The translations under genes and the position numbers were made by a program. From Streptococcus oralis Uo5 (GTDB lineage: Bacteria; Bacillota; Bacilli; Lactobacillales; Streptococcaceae): a stretch of 64,000 bases of DNA. Location of the stretch: the NCBI RefSeq assembly GCF_000253155.1, contig NC_015291.1, positions 274,001-338,000 on the forward strand, given 5' to 3'. Of the stretch, positions 26,404-34,645 are shown one piece after another. Numbering within the stretch: the stretch's first letter is position 1; the number at the start of each line of letters is the position of its first letter. A model generated the notes under the pieces. The model worked only from the letters and a program-made list of their open reading frames with translations, searched no databases and was not told where the DNA came from.

Positions 26404-26412
26404 TGGTATAAT
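26404..26412 (+). promoter_or_regulatory. Extended -10 promoter of the 26542 gene
   Basis: TG-G-TATAAT about 130 bp upstream of the next start. No good -35. Confidence 0.55.
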
Positions 26413-26541
26413 GGGATAAGGATTGTTCCTCGTTTTAGACGAGTTTATGGAATTCAGGATAAGTTAGCAGGTGAGAAGAGTATTTCTGTCAGCCTCCTAT
26501 ACACCTGTTAACAGCTATCCACGATAAAAGGAGATTGTAGA

Positions 26542-27507
26542 TTGGTTTTATTAGTATTAGGGATTTTGGTTTTGCTCATTCTAATTTTTAAAAGGAAACA
26601 GAAAACTGCTAAAAAATCTGAAGGAAACGCCAAGAAAAGAAATTGGCTATTAATAGGTTGCTTATCCATAGCGATTCCAATGGTAATCTTCACAGTGTTC
26701 AGTCCGATTTTTTCTCTAATGGATATGTGGGGGCTATTTGCCCATGCAAGTCGAACTGAGATTGAGCAAGCTGTGCATCGTTCTTATCAAAATTACGGTC
26801 TTACAGGACAGTTTGAGTTAGAAAAATACGAGAAAAACTATACAAGTGTGGGAGGATTTATAATCCATGGTACCTATAGTGAAAATATAGCTGGAAAAAC
26901 CTATCAGGTTAAAACTCGATTTAAATACTATACTCGCTTTTCGAAAAGTGAAACATATGGAAAGACAGATGCAGAGGTCGATTACAAAAATGGTAAAAAA
27001 ATTTATGATGTTTTCCCAGAATTAGCCTATTTAGGGATTGAAGTTAGTCCAGGAACCAGTGAATTTTTAAAAACACTGGACAGTTCAATCAAAGATCCTA
27101 AACTGCCTGATTTGAAGTATCAAGGTATTGATTTTGAATTTAATAACCAATCTGATAATATCTATCTTTATAATGAAATATTAGAGGAAAATCAAAGCAA
27201 GGGCCAAGCTCTGCAAGGAATGTATCCAATGGATGCTCAATATCTTTTCCAAAAAGAGATTTTTATACCAACATTTGAATTTCAGTATTTCGTTCCAAAA
27301 GAAAAAAGAGATCTCTTGTATGATGACTATCTAAAAGAGCTTGAAGCGCTCATGAAGGAATTTTTTGCCAACCAACCCCTACCACGAGGTCTTTATGCTG
27401 TCAAAATTGCTAAATATAAAGAGGATAAACTTGTCAATGATAGTGGTGTATACTATGTGAGGATTGAAAATCGTCAAGTTGTAAAGCTGTTGCAAAAATT
27501 AGAGTAG
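26542..27507 (+). CDS. Membrane protein of unknown function
   Basis: A 321-residue protein with two N-terminal membrane segments (about residues 1-16 and 36-60) and a mostly hydrophilic, probably extracellular C-terminal domain of about 250 residues containing repeated Y/F/K-rich strands. It starts with TTG at 26542, supported by AAAAGGAGA upstream; no ATG fits better. No family is recognised. It has its own promoter and lies between the T7SS cargo and the acetyltransferase, so it may be an accessory or immunity-type protein, but this is unsupported. Confidence 0.6.
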   Translation: MVLLVLGILVLLILIFKRKQKTAKKSEGNAKKRNWLLIGCLSIAIPMVIFTVFSPIFSLMDMWGLFAHASRTEIEQAVHRSYQNYGLTGQFELEKYEKNYTSVGGFIIHGTYSENIAGKTYQVKTRFKYYTRFSKSETYGKTDAEVDYKNGKKIYDVFPELAYLGIEVSPGTSEFLKTLDSSIKDPKLPDLKYQGIDFEFNNQSDNIYLYNEILEENQSKGQALQGMYPMDAQYLFQKEIFIPTFEFQYFVPKEKRDLLYDDYLKELEALMKEFFANQPLPRGLYAVKIAKYKEDKLVNDSGVYYVRIENRQVVKLLQKLE

Positions 27508-27642
27508 GAGTCGCTAGGGCTAGGTCAGTCTAACAATATTTTTACTAAGAAGAGAAGGGGAGATTTGTTAGCTTATCCAAGATTTTAGCTGGTATCAATA
27601 TGCGAAAATTTGAGTGTGGATAATGATGGGAGAGGATTTGAA

Positions 27643-28155
27643 ATGATCAGTTTAGAGTTGCTGTCTGAAGCAAATAGTCTAGATGTCTATTCTTTTGAAA
27701 AAGAAAATCGGGAGTATTTTGAGCGGAATTTACCTCCTAGACCAGCTAACTATTTTGATTTAGAAGGTTTTAAAGAAATCACGAGGGAATTGTTAACAGA
27801 ACAAACCAATCGGGCTGTCTACATGCATCTTATTAGAGATTCGCAAGGTGTTATGGTCGGAAGAATCAATTTAAGTGTCTTAGATGGTGATCGGAAAACA
27901 GCAGAACTTGGGTATAGAATTGGGGAAAATGTTAGCAATTTAGGCTATGCCAGCGAAGCGGTTAAACTTGTTTTAGACAAAGCCTTTACTACTTATGGTT
28001 TTAATAGAATCATTGCAGGAACGGCAAGAGATAATCTAGCTTCTCAGAGAGTGCTTTTAAAAAATGGTTTTATCTTTAGTAAAATGATAGAAAATGACTT
28101 ACAAATTCATAATGAGTGGGTTCATACAGCAGTATTTGAGATAAGGAGACCATAA
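27643..28155 (+). CDS. GNAT-family N-acetyltransferase (RimJ/RimL type)
   Basis: A 170-residue single-domain acetyltransferase. The acetyl-CoA loop region is seen as ELGYRIGENVSNLGYASEAV, followed by ARDNLASQRVLLKNGF, the typical N-x-x-S-x-x-V/x-x-K-x-GF end of RimJ/RimL proteins. I chose the ATG at 27643 with AGAGGA eight bases upstream over an earlier TTG at 27610. The substrate is unknown: ribosomal protein N termini or a small molecule are possible. Confidence 0.85.
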   Translation: MISLELLSEANSLDVYSFEKENREYFERNLPPRPANYFDLEGFKEITRELLTEQTNRAVYMHLIRDSQGVMVGRINLSVLDGDRKTAELGYRIGENVSNLGYASEAVKLVLDKAFTTYGFNRIIAGTARDNLASQRVLLKNGFIFSKMIENDLQIHNEWVHTAVFEIRRP

Positions 28156-28207
28156 TATCATCAATTCCGGTCTATTAACAAGGTTAATGGAGTTATAATC
28201 TGTCCAG

Positions 28208-28238
28208 ACATTCAAGAATATTTTCTTGGATGTTTTTT
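28208..28238 (+). terminator. Terminator after the acetyltransferase gene
   Basis: An 11-bp stem ACATTCAAGAA / TTCTTGGATGT with one G-U or mismatch, and a run of six T directly after. Confidence 0.75.
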
Positions 28239-28746
28239 GATTTATTCTACTTTAAAAAATTTTATCTGAAAAATTTGATTATAGAACAAACGTTGAGGAG
28301 AAGTATCTATTTTTATAATCTTCTTTACAAAAGATTTCTTATAAAGTTTAATTTTAGTTTTTTAACTTGTAAAGATAACAAATTGTTTTGAAGTGATTCT
28401 TAAAATAATGTGAGATTAATAGTTCTAAAATGACTTGATTATCGGGATGAGAGTTGGTTTCAATTAATAAGGTTATCTCTAGTTAAAAATGGAGTAGATT
28501 AAATTGTTCTATTTAAAGAGTCTAGGAGTTATTTGTGTTTTTTAAGTTGTAATCTTCCTCAAATCTAGCTAGTATAGTTCAAGAAAAAATATCAATATTA
28601 GTATATTGAGAGGTATTATGCATCAAAAATATGCCATAAATTAAAATTTTAGAACAGATTGTATAATAAGAATGTATTAAAGAGAAAAAATAAAATTTAA
28701 AATGAGGACTACTTCCTTAGTAAGTGTTAAGGTGTGTGATCTAGAG

Positions 28747-28775
28747 TTGACGAGTTATTTAGGAAATTATATAAT
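28747..28775 (+). promoter_or_regulatory. Promoter of the Lamassu-like operon
   Basis: TTGACG (28747-28752), 17 bp, TATAAT (28770-28775), 62 bp before the first ATG, which has AAGGAGG in front. Confidence 0.8.
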
Positions 28776-28837
28776 GATGTTAACTACTTGATCCCACATA
28801 TTAATTTTATTTAAATGTGTATATATAAGGAGGATAA

Positions 28838-30220
28838 ATGGCAAGTTCAAATGTTGATCAGAACAGGAATGCAACATCTAGTTGGAGCGGTTATATCCAT
28901 CAAGGGAAAGTTGGTTTTTTAGTTGCGCTAAGACAATTACGATGGTGCATTGAAAATGAAATAGAAAATTTTGAAGATTATGCTATAAGATATGAGAATG
29001 CTGAGGATTTTGATATTGTTGATAAAGGGAGGAGTGTAATATCAAGGCATCAAGTGAAAGCGTATATTAATGGAAATGAAAGAGAAGATTACTCAGATTT
29101 ATTTAATATACAAAAGAGGAAGTTTGAAGATGAAAAAGAAAAAATAGACACAAAGGGATTTCAGATTCATGAATTTGATGGTAAAGGAAATGCAGTACGA
29201 GTGATGGTTCCTTGTGACGCCAGGTTTTTACATGTGATTGTAGACGTGCCAGATTTTAGACTATCAAAGGATGATTATTTAAAAAAATATTCTGGGCGAA
29301 CAAAATATACAGATAATGATTCTTGTGTCAAACTTTATGAGTATAATCAATCTGAAAAACTGTTTTATTGTCCACTTTCTCAGGATGATAAAAATGATAC
29401 AATTAGAGATTATTGTAAAGCTGAAATTAAAGAAATTTTAAAGATAGAAAAAAATCCTTTAGAAGAGAATAGTTCTCATCTTGAACAAGTATATCATAGA
29501 TATATTGGATCGTTATTGGATCATAGTATCGGAAAAGCACACAGTGAATCTGGTTTTCCAGAAATATCCTTTGGAGAGATAATTGCTATTATTAAAAATG
29601 CATTCCCTAAAGATAAAATATTTGAATTAAAAAATAAGTTAATTTATAGCTGGGAGCAGTATCACCAAGGTTATGCAGATGATATATGTGAAGATGATTT
29701 CATTCAAATGGATAAGATAATAAAAAAATTACTATCTATGTCTAAAGATGAATTTTATAAGTTTGTAAAGATGATTTTACCTGATAAAACATCAGACGAA
29801 AATATTCTGGAGTTATTTCCTATTCCTTCTTTAGAAAATATATTTTATCTGTTACTAGAAAAAACTAGAAATTTTTCATTTGAAGGTTATAATTATTTAG
29901 ATAGTAATAATAAAAGTTACAGAGTTTCTTTGATAGATATTCAGGATAGACCTGGGATAATTGCAAAAAAAAAAATTCAAGAAATAATTGATAATTCAGA
30001 GTTTTTAAAAGCAACTTTCAATCATGATTTTTTGATTAATAGATCAATAAATGATATTTCTATTGATTCGAGGATTGATGAATTATCAGATGTACCTGAG
30101 AATATTCGATATAAAGAAGAATGGGATACTGGTATAAAAAATAGTATTTTTAATGTTAATATGGAGTTTATTAAAATTGATACAGCTCTTGAAAAAGAGT
30201 TAAGAATTTCAGAGGAGTAG
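28838..30220 (+). CDS. lmuA: Lamassu-like LmuA: Cap4/DUF4297-type nuclease protein
   Basis: A 460-residue cytoplasmic protein. The N terminus carries the S-W-x-G-Y-x-x-Q-x-K-V-G-x-x-x-A-L signature (residues 15-31) and then D57/D59 with Q72-V73-K74 (EDFDIVD...HQVKAY). This is the D...QxK form of the PD-(D/E)xK nuclease fold found in Cap4/DUF4297 proteins. The rest is helical and should bind the other components. The next two genes encode a middle component and a Rad50-like ATPase, the order of ABC-three-component (Lamassu-Cap4) anti-phage systems. The likely action is DNA cleavage after the ATPase senses phage DNA ends or intermediates. Confidence 0.78.
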   Translation: MASSNVDQNRNATSSWSGYIHQGKVGFLVALRQLRWCIENEIENFEDYAIRYENAEDFDIVDKGRSVISRHQVKAYINGNEREDYSDLFNIQKRKFEDEKEKIDTKGFQIHEFDGKGNAVRVMVPCDARFLHVIVDVPDFRLSKDDYLKKYSGRTKYTDNDSCVKLYEYNQSEKLFYCPLSQDDKNDTIRDYCKAEIKEILKIEKNPLEENSSHLEQVYHRYIGSLLDHSIGKAHSESGFPEISFGEIIAIIKNAFPKDKIFELKNKLIYSWEQYHQGYADDICEDDFIQMDKIIKKLLSMSKDEFYKFVKMILPDKTSDENILELFPIPSLENIFYLLLEKTRNFSFEGYNYLDSNNKSYRVSLIDIQDRPGIIAKKKIQEIIDNSEFLKATFNHDFLINRSINDISIDSRIDELSDVPENIRYKEEWDTGIKNSIFNVNMEFIKIDTALEKELRISEE

Positions 30221-30221
30221 T

Positions 30222-30917
30222 ATGAAAAACATCATTGTAAATTTGTTAAAACATAATCATTTTGATTGTGTAGACACAGATTTTAATTTATATACTAATC
30301 AATTAAAATCTGAGTATTTTATAGTTAGTCAATATAGTCAAGAAGAGCTGCATAATTTTTTTGATGATGATAAGACTTCACAAGTAATAAAAGAGTTTGA
30401 AAGATTATCTTTGAAATCAGAACACGAGAATATTAAGAAAAATACCTCTCTGTTTATTTTAGTAGAAGTTGATAATTTAAAAGAAGCATTTGAAGATGAA
30501 AAATTCCAACGCTCAATATTGTTAATTGAAGAGGACTATTACTATTTTAGAAAGTTCATTTTATTATATACTCAAGATGGGTTGTCGGATTTACGAGATA
30601 AAGAGACTAATGAAACGCTCTATACTTACTTAGATTCTAATATTGATGCTTTTGAAGAGGATATGTTTTTTAGCGAGTCGTATTTTATGGCGATGGAAAT
30701 TGGAGTAAAACTACCATTTTTTACACTCCCTAAAAGAAATGATATTTATCAAAGTATAGAAAATCAGTATCAGGATGATAATGATGAATTAGATAATAGA
30801 TTATTGGATTTTTATACTAAGGTCACTGATGAGATTCTATTAGAATCACTAAAAGATATTTCTACCGATGATGAAAATATTTCTGATTTACTACAAATAG
30901 GAGAATTATTACCATGA
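30222..30917 (+). CDS. lmuC: Lamassu-like LmuC: ABC-3C middle component
   Basis: A 231-residue acidic protein without recognisable catalytic motifs. It starts two bases after the nuclease stop codon and overlaps the ATPase gene by four bases (ATGA). Size and position match the middle component that joins effector and ATPase in ABC-3C systems. The assignment rests on context. Confidence 0.72.
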   Translation: MKNIIVNLLKHNHFDCVDTDFNLYTNQLKSEYFIVSQYSQEELHNFFDDDKTSQVIKEFERLSLKSEHENIKKNTSLFILVEVDNLKEAFEDEKFQRSILLIEEDYYYFRKFILLYTQDGLSDLRDKETNETLYTYLDSNIDAFEEDMFFSESYFMAMEIGVKLPFFTLPKRNDIYQSIENQYQDDNDELDNRLLDFYTKVTDEILLESLKDISTDDENISDLLQIGELLP

Positions 30918-33556
30918 AAATACAAAAAAAATTTATAAAGAACTTTAAAAATATAAAGGGAACTCGAATTATTGATTTTCAAGAGAATGTAACTTTGTTT
31001 GTTGGACCAAATGGATTTGGAAAAACTACAATTTTTGATGCACTTGAGTTATCATTAACTGGGAGAATCCGTCGAATTGAAGAGTCCGATTATAGCGATG
31101 GTAGAAGTAGTTTTAGCACTCCTTATTTTCAAAATAATCCTGAGGAAGATACATTCATTGAGCTAATGTTAATAAATGATGAAGGTAGTTCTCTGATAGT
31201 ATCTAGTCTCTATAAGAGTAGTTTGAATACTGAGGGAAGCAATGTCCCAAAGTTTTCATTTTTTAAATTTAAAAGAACAGTTCGAGTTGGACTAGGAATT
31301 TCATTTCAACCTATTGAAGATTTTGATGGTTTGAGTGAGGACGATATACAAAAGGTCATTAGTCAGTTTTTAGGATATGAATCAGAAAATTACAGCTTAG
31401 GTGATACTTTTGATTTATTTCATTACATTCAACAGGATGAAACTGCTTATTATTTGAAGCAAAAGGAGAAAGATAGAAAGGAACAACTGAATTTTCTATT
31501 AAATATTGGGAACTATGTTAATAGAAAAAACCGATTAGCTGAACTAAGAAAAACGTTACTGTCTAGTAAAACCGAGCTGGAAAAGAAAAAAAACGTGTTA
31601 AAAAATCTTCCTATAGGAAGTGAGGTTGCTTATAATGAGTTACCCCTTAGAGCAGATACTGACTTTACTTTTAACAATAAATTGATTGTTTTTGATGACG
31701 AATTATCAAATGAAAGTTTAAATATATATCTATCAGAAATTGATAAGTTACAAGAATTTCGAAATTCATTTTCTCCAAAGGATTACTTCCTCAGAAAACA
31801 AAGTGAGCAGTTTGAGCGAGAGATTCTGGATGATAAAGACTTTATTTTCTACTTAATAGTTAGAGAAATTTTTAAAAATCAGAATAATATAGAGTATATT
31901 GAACAAAACCATACTATAATTTCAAATGATAAAAATTATTCCTATTTTTTACTTAAAAATTATATCGGACAACTAGAGTCATTGGAAAATGACAGTAGAA
32001 TGTTTAAACGTGGAAAAATTCTAGAGGATCTACTTGATGTCGAAATTGATAAACTTAATATAGAGACAATTAAGAATTCTTTAAATGATTTTCCAGATTG
32101 GGAATTTGGTCAAGTATGGCTTGAAACGTTTGATTCCAAGTTAACAAATTACAAGATTAAAAAAGAGCAACTGGATAATGGTACAAATTCGATTAACAAG
32201 TTACTCGAGATAAGAAGCCGTCTAAAAGAACATAGTGATGAAAAAAAATCAGAATGTGTGTTTTGTGGTTATGATTGGATTGAAAGCGAGAATTTACTGG
32301 TAGCCTATGAAGAAACAACGAATCAACTGCGTAAAAATTTGACTAATTTTGAAATGGAAGTTTCAAATTTAGTTGAAGAATTAAATCAATTAAAAATGGA
32401 GTTGCAAAATCAGATTCAAATTGAGCAAGAGAAACTCTTTGTTCTTCCTGAAGATTTTTTGGCGCTGATACGCTCTATAGGTAAGTATAATTTTCCTGAG
32501 TCTTTTAGCAACTTAGTTGCAATGAACTCAGAGATGACGCCTATGTTAGTTGATAAGAATGCTTCGCTACAAAAGTTTGAGATTTTGAAAAAAGAGTTAA
32601 TAAGTTCATTGCAAGAAAAACTGTTGATTCCAAATGAAGTCTATGATAATTTCCTTAGAGTTGTAAATAAGAGAGTAGATTTTGAAAAACTTTTAGAAAA
32701 ATATTCTATTCTAGCTAGAGAATCAATAAGGGAATTTGGAATTTCTTTTGGACACTTACCCATTTCCTTGCATAAATTTGAAGAGAACAAAGATGGGTTA
32801 TTAGTATTCTTAGAGGAGGCTAGATCACAAATAGTATTTGATAATTCTAAAAGTTTAGATTTACAAAATATGTTTGATAAGTACTTTGCATCTAATGAGA
32901 AAACTTTTGAGAACTGTACTATAGAAAGTATCAATCAAAAACGAGAGTATATTATTAACCAGTTTGAATTACAAAGTTTAACAATGTCTAACCAAATTGA
33001 GAAACGTCTTCAAATAATTGAACAAACGATTACCTATCTTCAGGATCGTGTTAGGAAATTAAATGATAATATAAAATCTTACCAAGAACAGATGATTCGA
33101 AAGTTGAAGCTTCCCTTCTATATGTATACTGCTAAAATTTTACAAAATTACCAACAAGGAATGGGAGTTCTACTAACTACTCAAAATAATTCTAATATCA
33201 GGTTTATAGCAAATAGCAATAGTGAGCAGGATGTGATGTATCAATTGAGTTCTGGACAAATAGCTGTTATTTCATTTGCTTTCACTTTGGCACTAAATAC
33301 TACATTTAAGATTTCCAAAGAGTTCAAATTTTTATCAATTGATGATCCGATTCAAGATATGGATTCTATGAATGTATATGCTTTAATTGATTTAATAAGA
33401 CATTCATTATCAGACTATCAAATTATTATGTCCACACATAATGATGGTAGTGCTATGTTTATAAAATATAAATTTGAACTATTTTCAGATTCTGAAATAT
33501 CAAATGTAGGGCTAAAAAATATAAAGAACATATTATTGGAGGGTTATGAAGTATAA
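30914..33556 (+). CDS. lmuB: Lamassu-like LmuB: SMC/Rad50-type ATPase
   Basis: An 880-residue protein with Walker A GPNGFGKTT (residues 31-39), long coiled-coil arms, a zinc-hook C-V-F-C (about 448-451), the ABC signature L-S-S-G-Q (about 777-781), Walker B FLSIDDP (about 805-811) and a switch histidine in STHND. This is the full set of an active SMC/Rad50-like ATPase, of usual length for LmuB. It overlaps the middle-component gene. The frame is intact although the region is full of A and T runs. No terminator hairpin is evident before the rpsI-type repeat at 33676. Confidence 0.85.
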   Translation: MKIQKKFIKNFKNIKGTRIIDFQENVTLFVGPNGFGKTTIFDALELSLTGRIRRIEESDYSDGRSSFSTPYFQNNPEEDTFIELMLINDEGSSLIVSSLYKSSLNTEGSNVPKFSFFKFKRTVRVGLGISFQPIEDFDGLSEDDIQKVISQFLGYESENYSLGDTFDLFHYIQQDETAYYLKQKEKDRKEQLNFLLNIGNYVNRKNRLAELRKTLLSSKTELEKKKNVLKNLPIGSEVAYNELPLRADTDFTFNNKLIVFDDELSNESLNIYLSEIDKLQEFRNSFSPKDYFLRKQSEQFEREILDDKDFIFYLIVREIFKNQNNIEYIEQNHTIISNDKNYSYFLLKNYIGQLESLENDSRMFKRGKILEDLLDVEIDKLNIETIKNSLNDFPDWEFGQVWLETFDSKLTNYKIKKEQLDNGTNSINKLLEIRSRLKEHSDEKKSECVFCGYDWIESENLLVAYEETTNQLRKNLTNFEMEVSNLVEELNQLKMELQNQIQIEQEKLFVLPEDFLALIRSIGKYNFPESFSNLVAMNSEMTPMLVDKNASLQKFEILKKELISSLQEKLLIPNEVYDNFLRVVNKRVDFEKLLEKYSILARESIREFGISFGHLPISLHKFEENKDGLLVFLEEARSQIVFDNSKSLDLQNMFDKYFASNEKTFENCTIESINQKREYIINQFELQSLTMSNQIEKRLQIIEQTITYLQDRVRKLNDNIKSYQEQMIRKLKLPFYMYTAKILQNYQQGMGVLLTTQNNSNIRFIANSNSEQDVMYQLSSGQIAVISFAFTLALNTTFKISKEFKFLSIDDPIQDMDSMNVYALIDLIRHSLSDYQIIMSTHNDGSAMFIKYKFELFSDSEISNVGLKNIKNILLEGYEV

Positions 33557-33675
33557 ATAAAATACGTGGTAAGAAGAATTGATATAGTTTGATTCTATTC
33601 TTTGATAAAAAAAGTAAAAAAACAGTGGATAATGCTATAAAGTTATTATAAAACTATTTTAAATGAATTGTTTCC

Positions 33676-33779
33676 AACAAGGTCTTAAGAAAGCTCGTAA
33701 AGCATCATAATTTAGTAAACGTTAATTCGAGAGAATTACTATACTTACAGAGAGCACCTTTCGAGGTGTTCTTTTTTTG
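33676..33779 (+). repeat. rpsI 3'-end remnant and terminator, copy C (putative att site)
   Basis: Positions 33681-33725 encode GLKKARKAS, then an in-frame TAA in place of the Q codon, then FSKR-stop. The same spacer block and hairpin follow (33750-33777, with GAGGTG instead of GGGGTG). It marks the right end of the T7SS/defence island. The remaining sequence of the 33557-33955 gap is the SOS promoter region. Confidence 0.85.
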
Positions 33780-33820
33780 TTCAGAATCTCCAGGTATGTC
33801 TGTTAAAATTTGATTTTCCC

Positions 33821-33851
33821 AGTGGACAATCGTCCACTTTTTTTATATAAT
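33821..33851 (+). promoter_or_regulatory. Promoter with overlapping operator-like palindrome, SOS cassette
   Basis: TGGACA (33823-33828), 17 bp, TATAAT (33846-33851). A perfect inverted repeat AGTGGAC-AATC-GTCCACT (33821-33838) covers the -35 box, a likely binding site for the HdiR-like repressor encoded next. A second inverted repeat, GGTTGAG...CTCAACC (33868-33896), lies in the leader. Confidence 0.7.
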
Positions 33852-33955
33852 AAAACTAAACCGAATTGGTTGAGTTTTAGAGATGTAAGCTCAACCATCG
33901 ATTTGTCTTTCTAAGAGAGATATTCTCAATAAAGTATCACACTAGGGGGTGAAGT

Positions 33956-34642
33956 ATGTATCAGCCAGAAAAACTCAAGGCTCGGAGAAAAGAGTTGAAA
34001 TTGACACAGAAGGAAATTGCAGAGGGGTTGGGGATTAGTTTTCAGGCTTACTCGGCTTGGGAACGTGGAATTAAGGAACCATCCAAGGAGAAGGTTGCCC
34101 AGCTAGAAAATATTTTAAAGGTGGCAAAGGGATATTTCACTCAGATCGAGATTGTTCGTCTCTACAATAGCCTTTCCAAGCAAGGGAAGGACAAGGTTGT
34201 GCTCTATGCTCGCAACCTGGCTCAAGAAGAACAAACACAGAAGGTGACGACCATGCCAGAGCGCCTCTACGAGTACCGTGTCTATGAACGTATGTCAGCA
34301 GGGATAGGGGCTTCGGTCTATGATGATCAGAATTTTGATACGGTCTACTTTAACGAGGAGTTGGCCCATGATTTTGCATCTTGGGTATCTGGGGACTCTA
34401 TGGAACCTAAATATCAAAATGGTTCGGTGGCTCTGATTCGAGAGACGGGATTTGACTATGACGGGGCGGTTTATGCAGTGGTTTGTAACAACCAGACCTA
34501 TATCAAACGGGTTTATCGGGAGGAAGATGGTTTGCGTCTGGTTTCTATCAATCCTAAATACAAGGACATTTTCATCTCCTATGAGGAAGATCCTCGGATT
34601 GTGGGGATTATCGTTGGGAATTTTGTGCCGATGGAGGGTTAG
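33956..34642 (+). CDS. hdiR: HdiR-like SOS repressor (XRE helix-turn-helix plus S24 peptidase)
   Basis: A 228-residue LexA/HdiR-type protein. The N-terminal helix-turn-helix covers residues 5-58 (LTQKEIAEGLGISFQAYSAWERG). The C-terminal autopeptidase domain has the cleavage site A115-G116 (SAGIGAS), nucleophile S148 (GDSMEP) and K184 (TYIKRVY). RecA-stimulated self-cleavage would relieve repression of this operon. The start ATG at 33956 has GGGGGTGAAG in front. It is first in a four-gene cassette with a Y-family polymerase, known from several streptococci as an SOS-like unit. Confidence 0.88.
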   Translation: MYQPEKLKARRKELKLTQKEIAEGLGISFQAYSAWERGIKEPSKEKVAQLENILKVAKGYFTQIEIVRLYNSLSKQGKDKVVLYARNLAQEEQTQKVTTMPERLYEYRVYERMSAGIGASVYDDQNFDTVYFNEELAHDFASWVSGDSMEPKYQNGSVALIRETGFDYDGAVYAVVCNNQTYIKRVYREEDGLRLVSINPKYKDIFISYEEDPRIVGIIVGNFVPMEG

Positions 34643-34645
34643 CCT

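Larger units (their letters stand above)
28156..28837. other. Long AT-rich intergenic region
   Basis: It holds the acetyltransferase terminator (28208-28238) and the defence-system promoter (28747-28775). The 500 bp between are very AT-rich, with no open frame of substance, no repeat shared with the rest of the window and no clear RNA structure. It may be an old insertion boundary. Confidence 0.6.

Noticed and set aside
29960..29975. Long A run in the nuclease gene as a further frameshift
   Set aside because: The frame stays open on both sides with consistent composition, so the gene is intact here.
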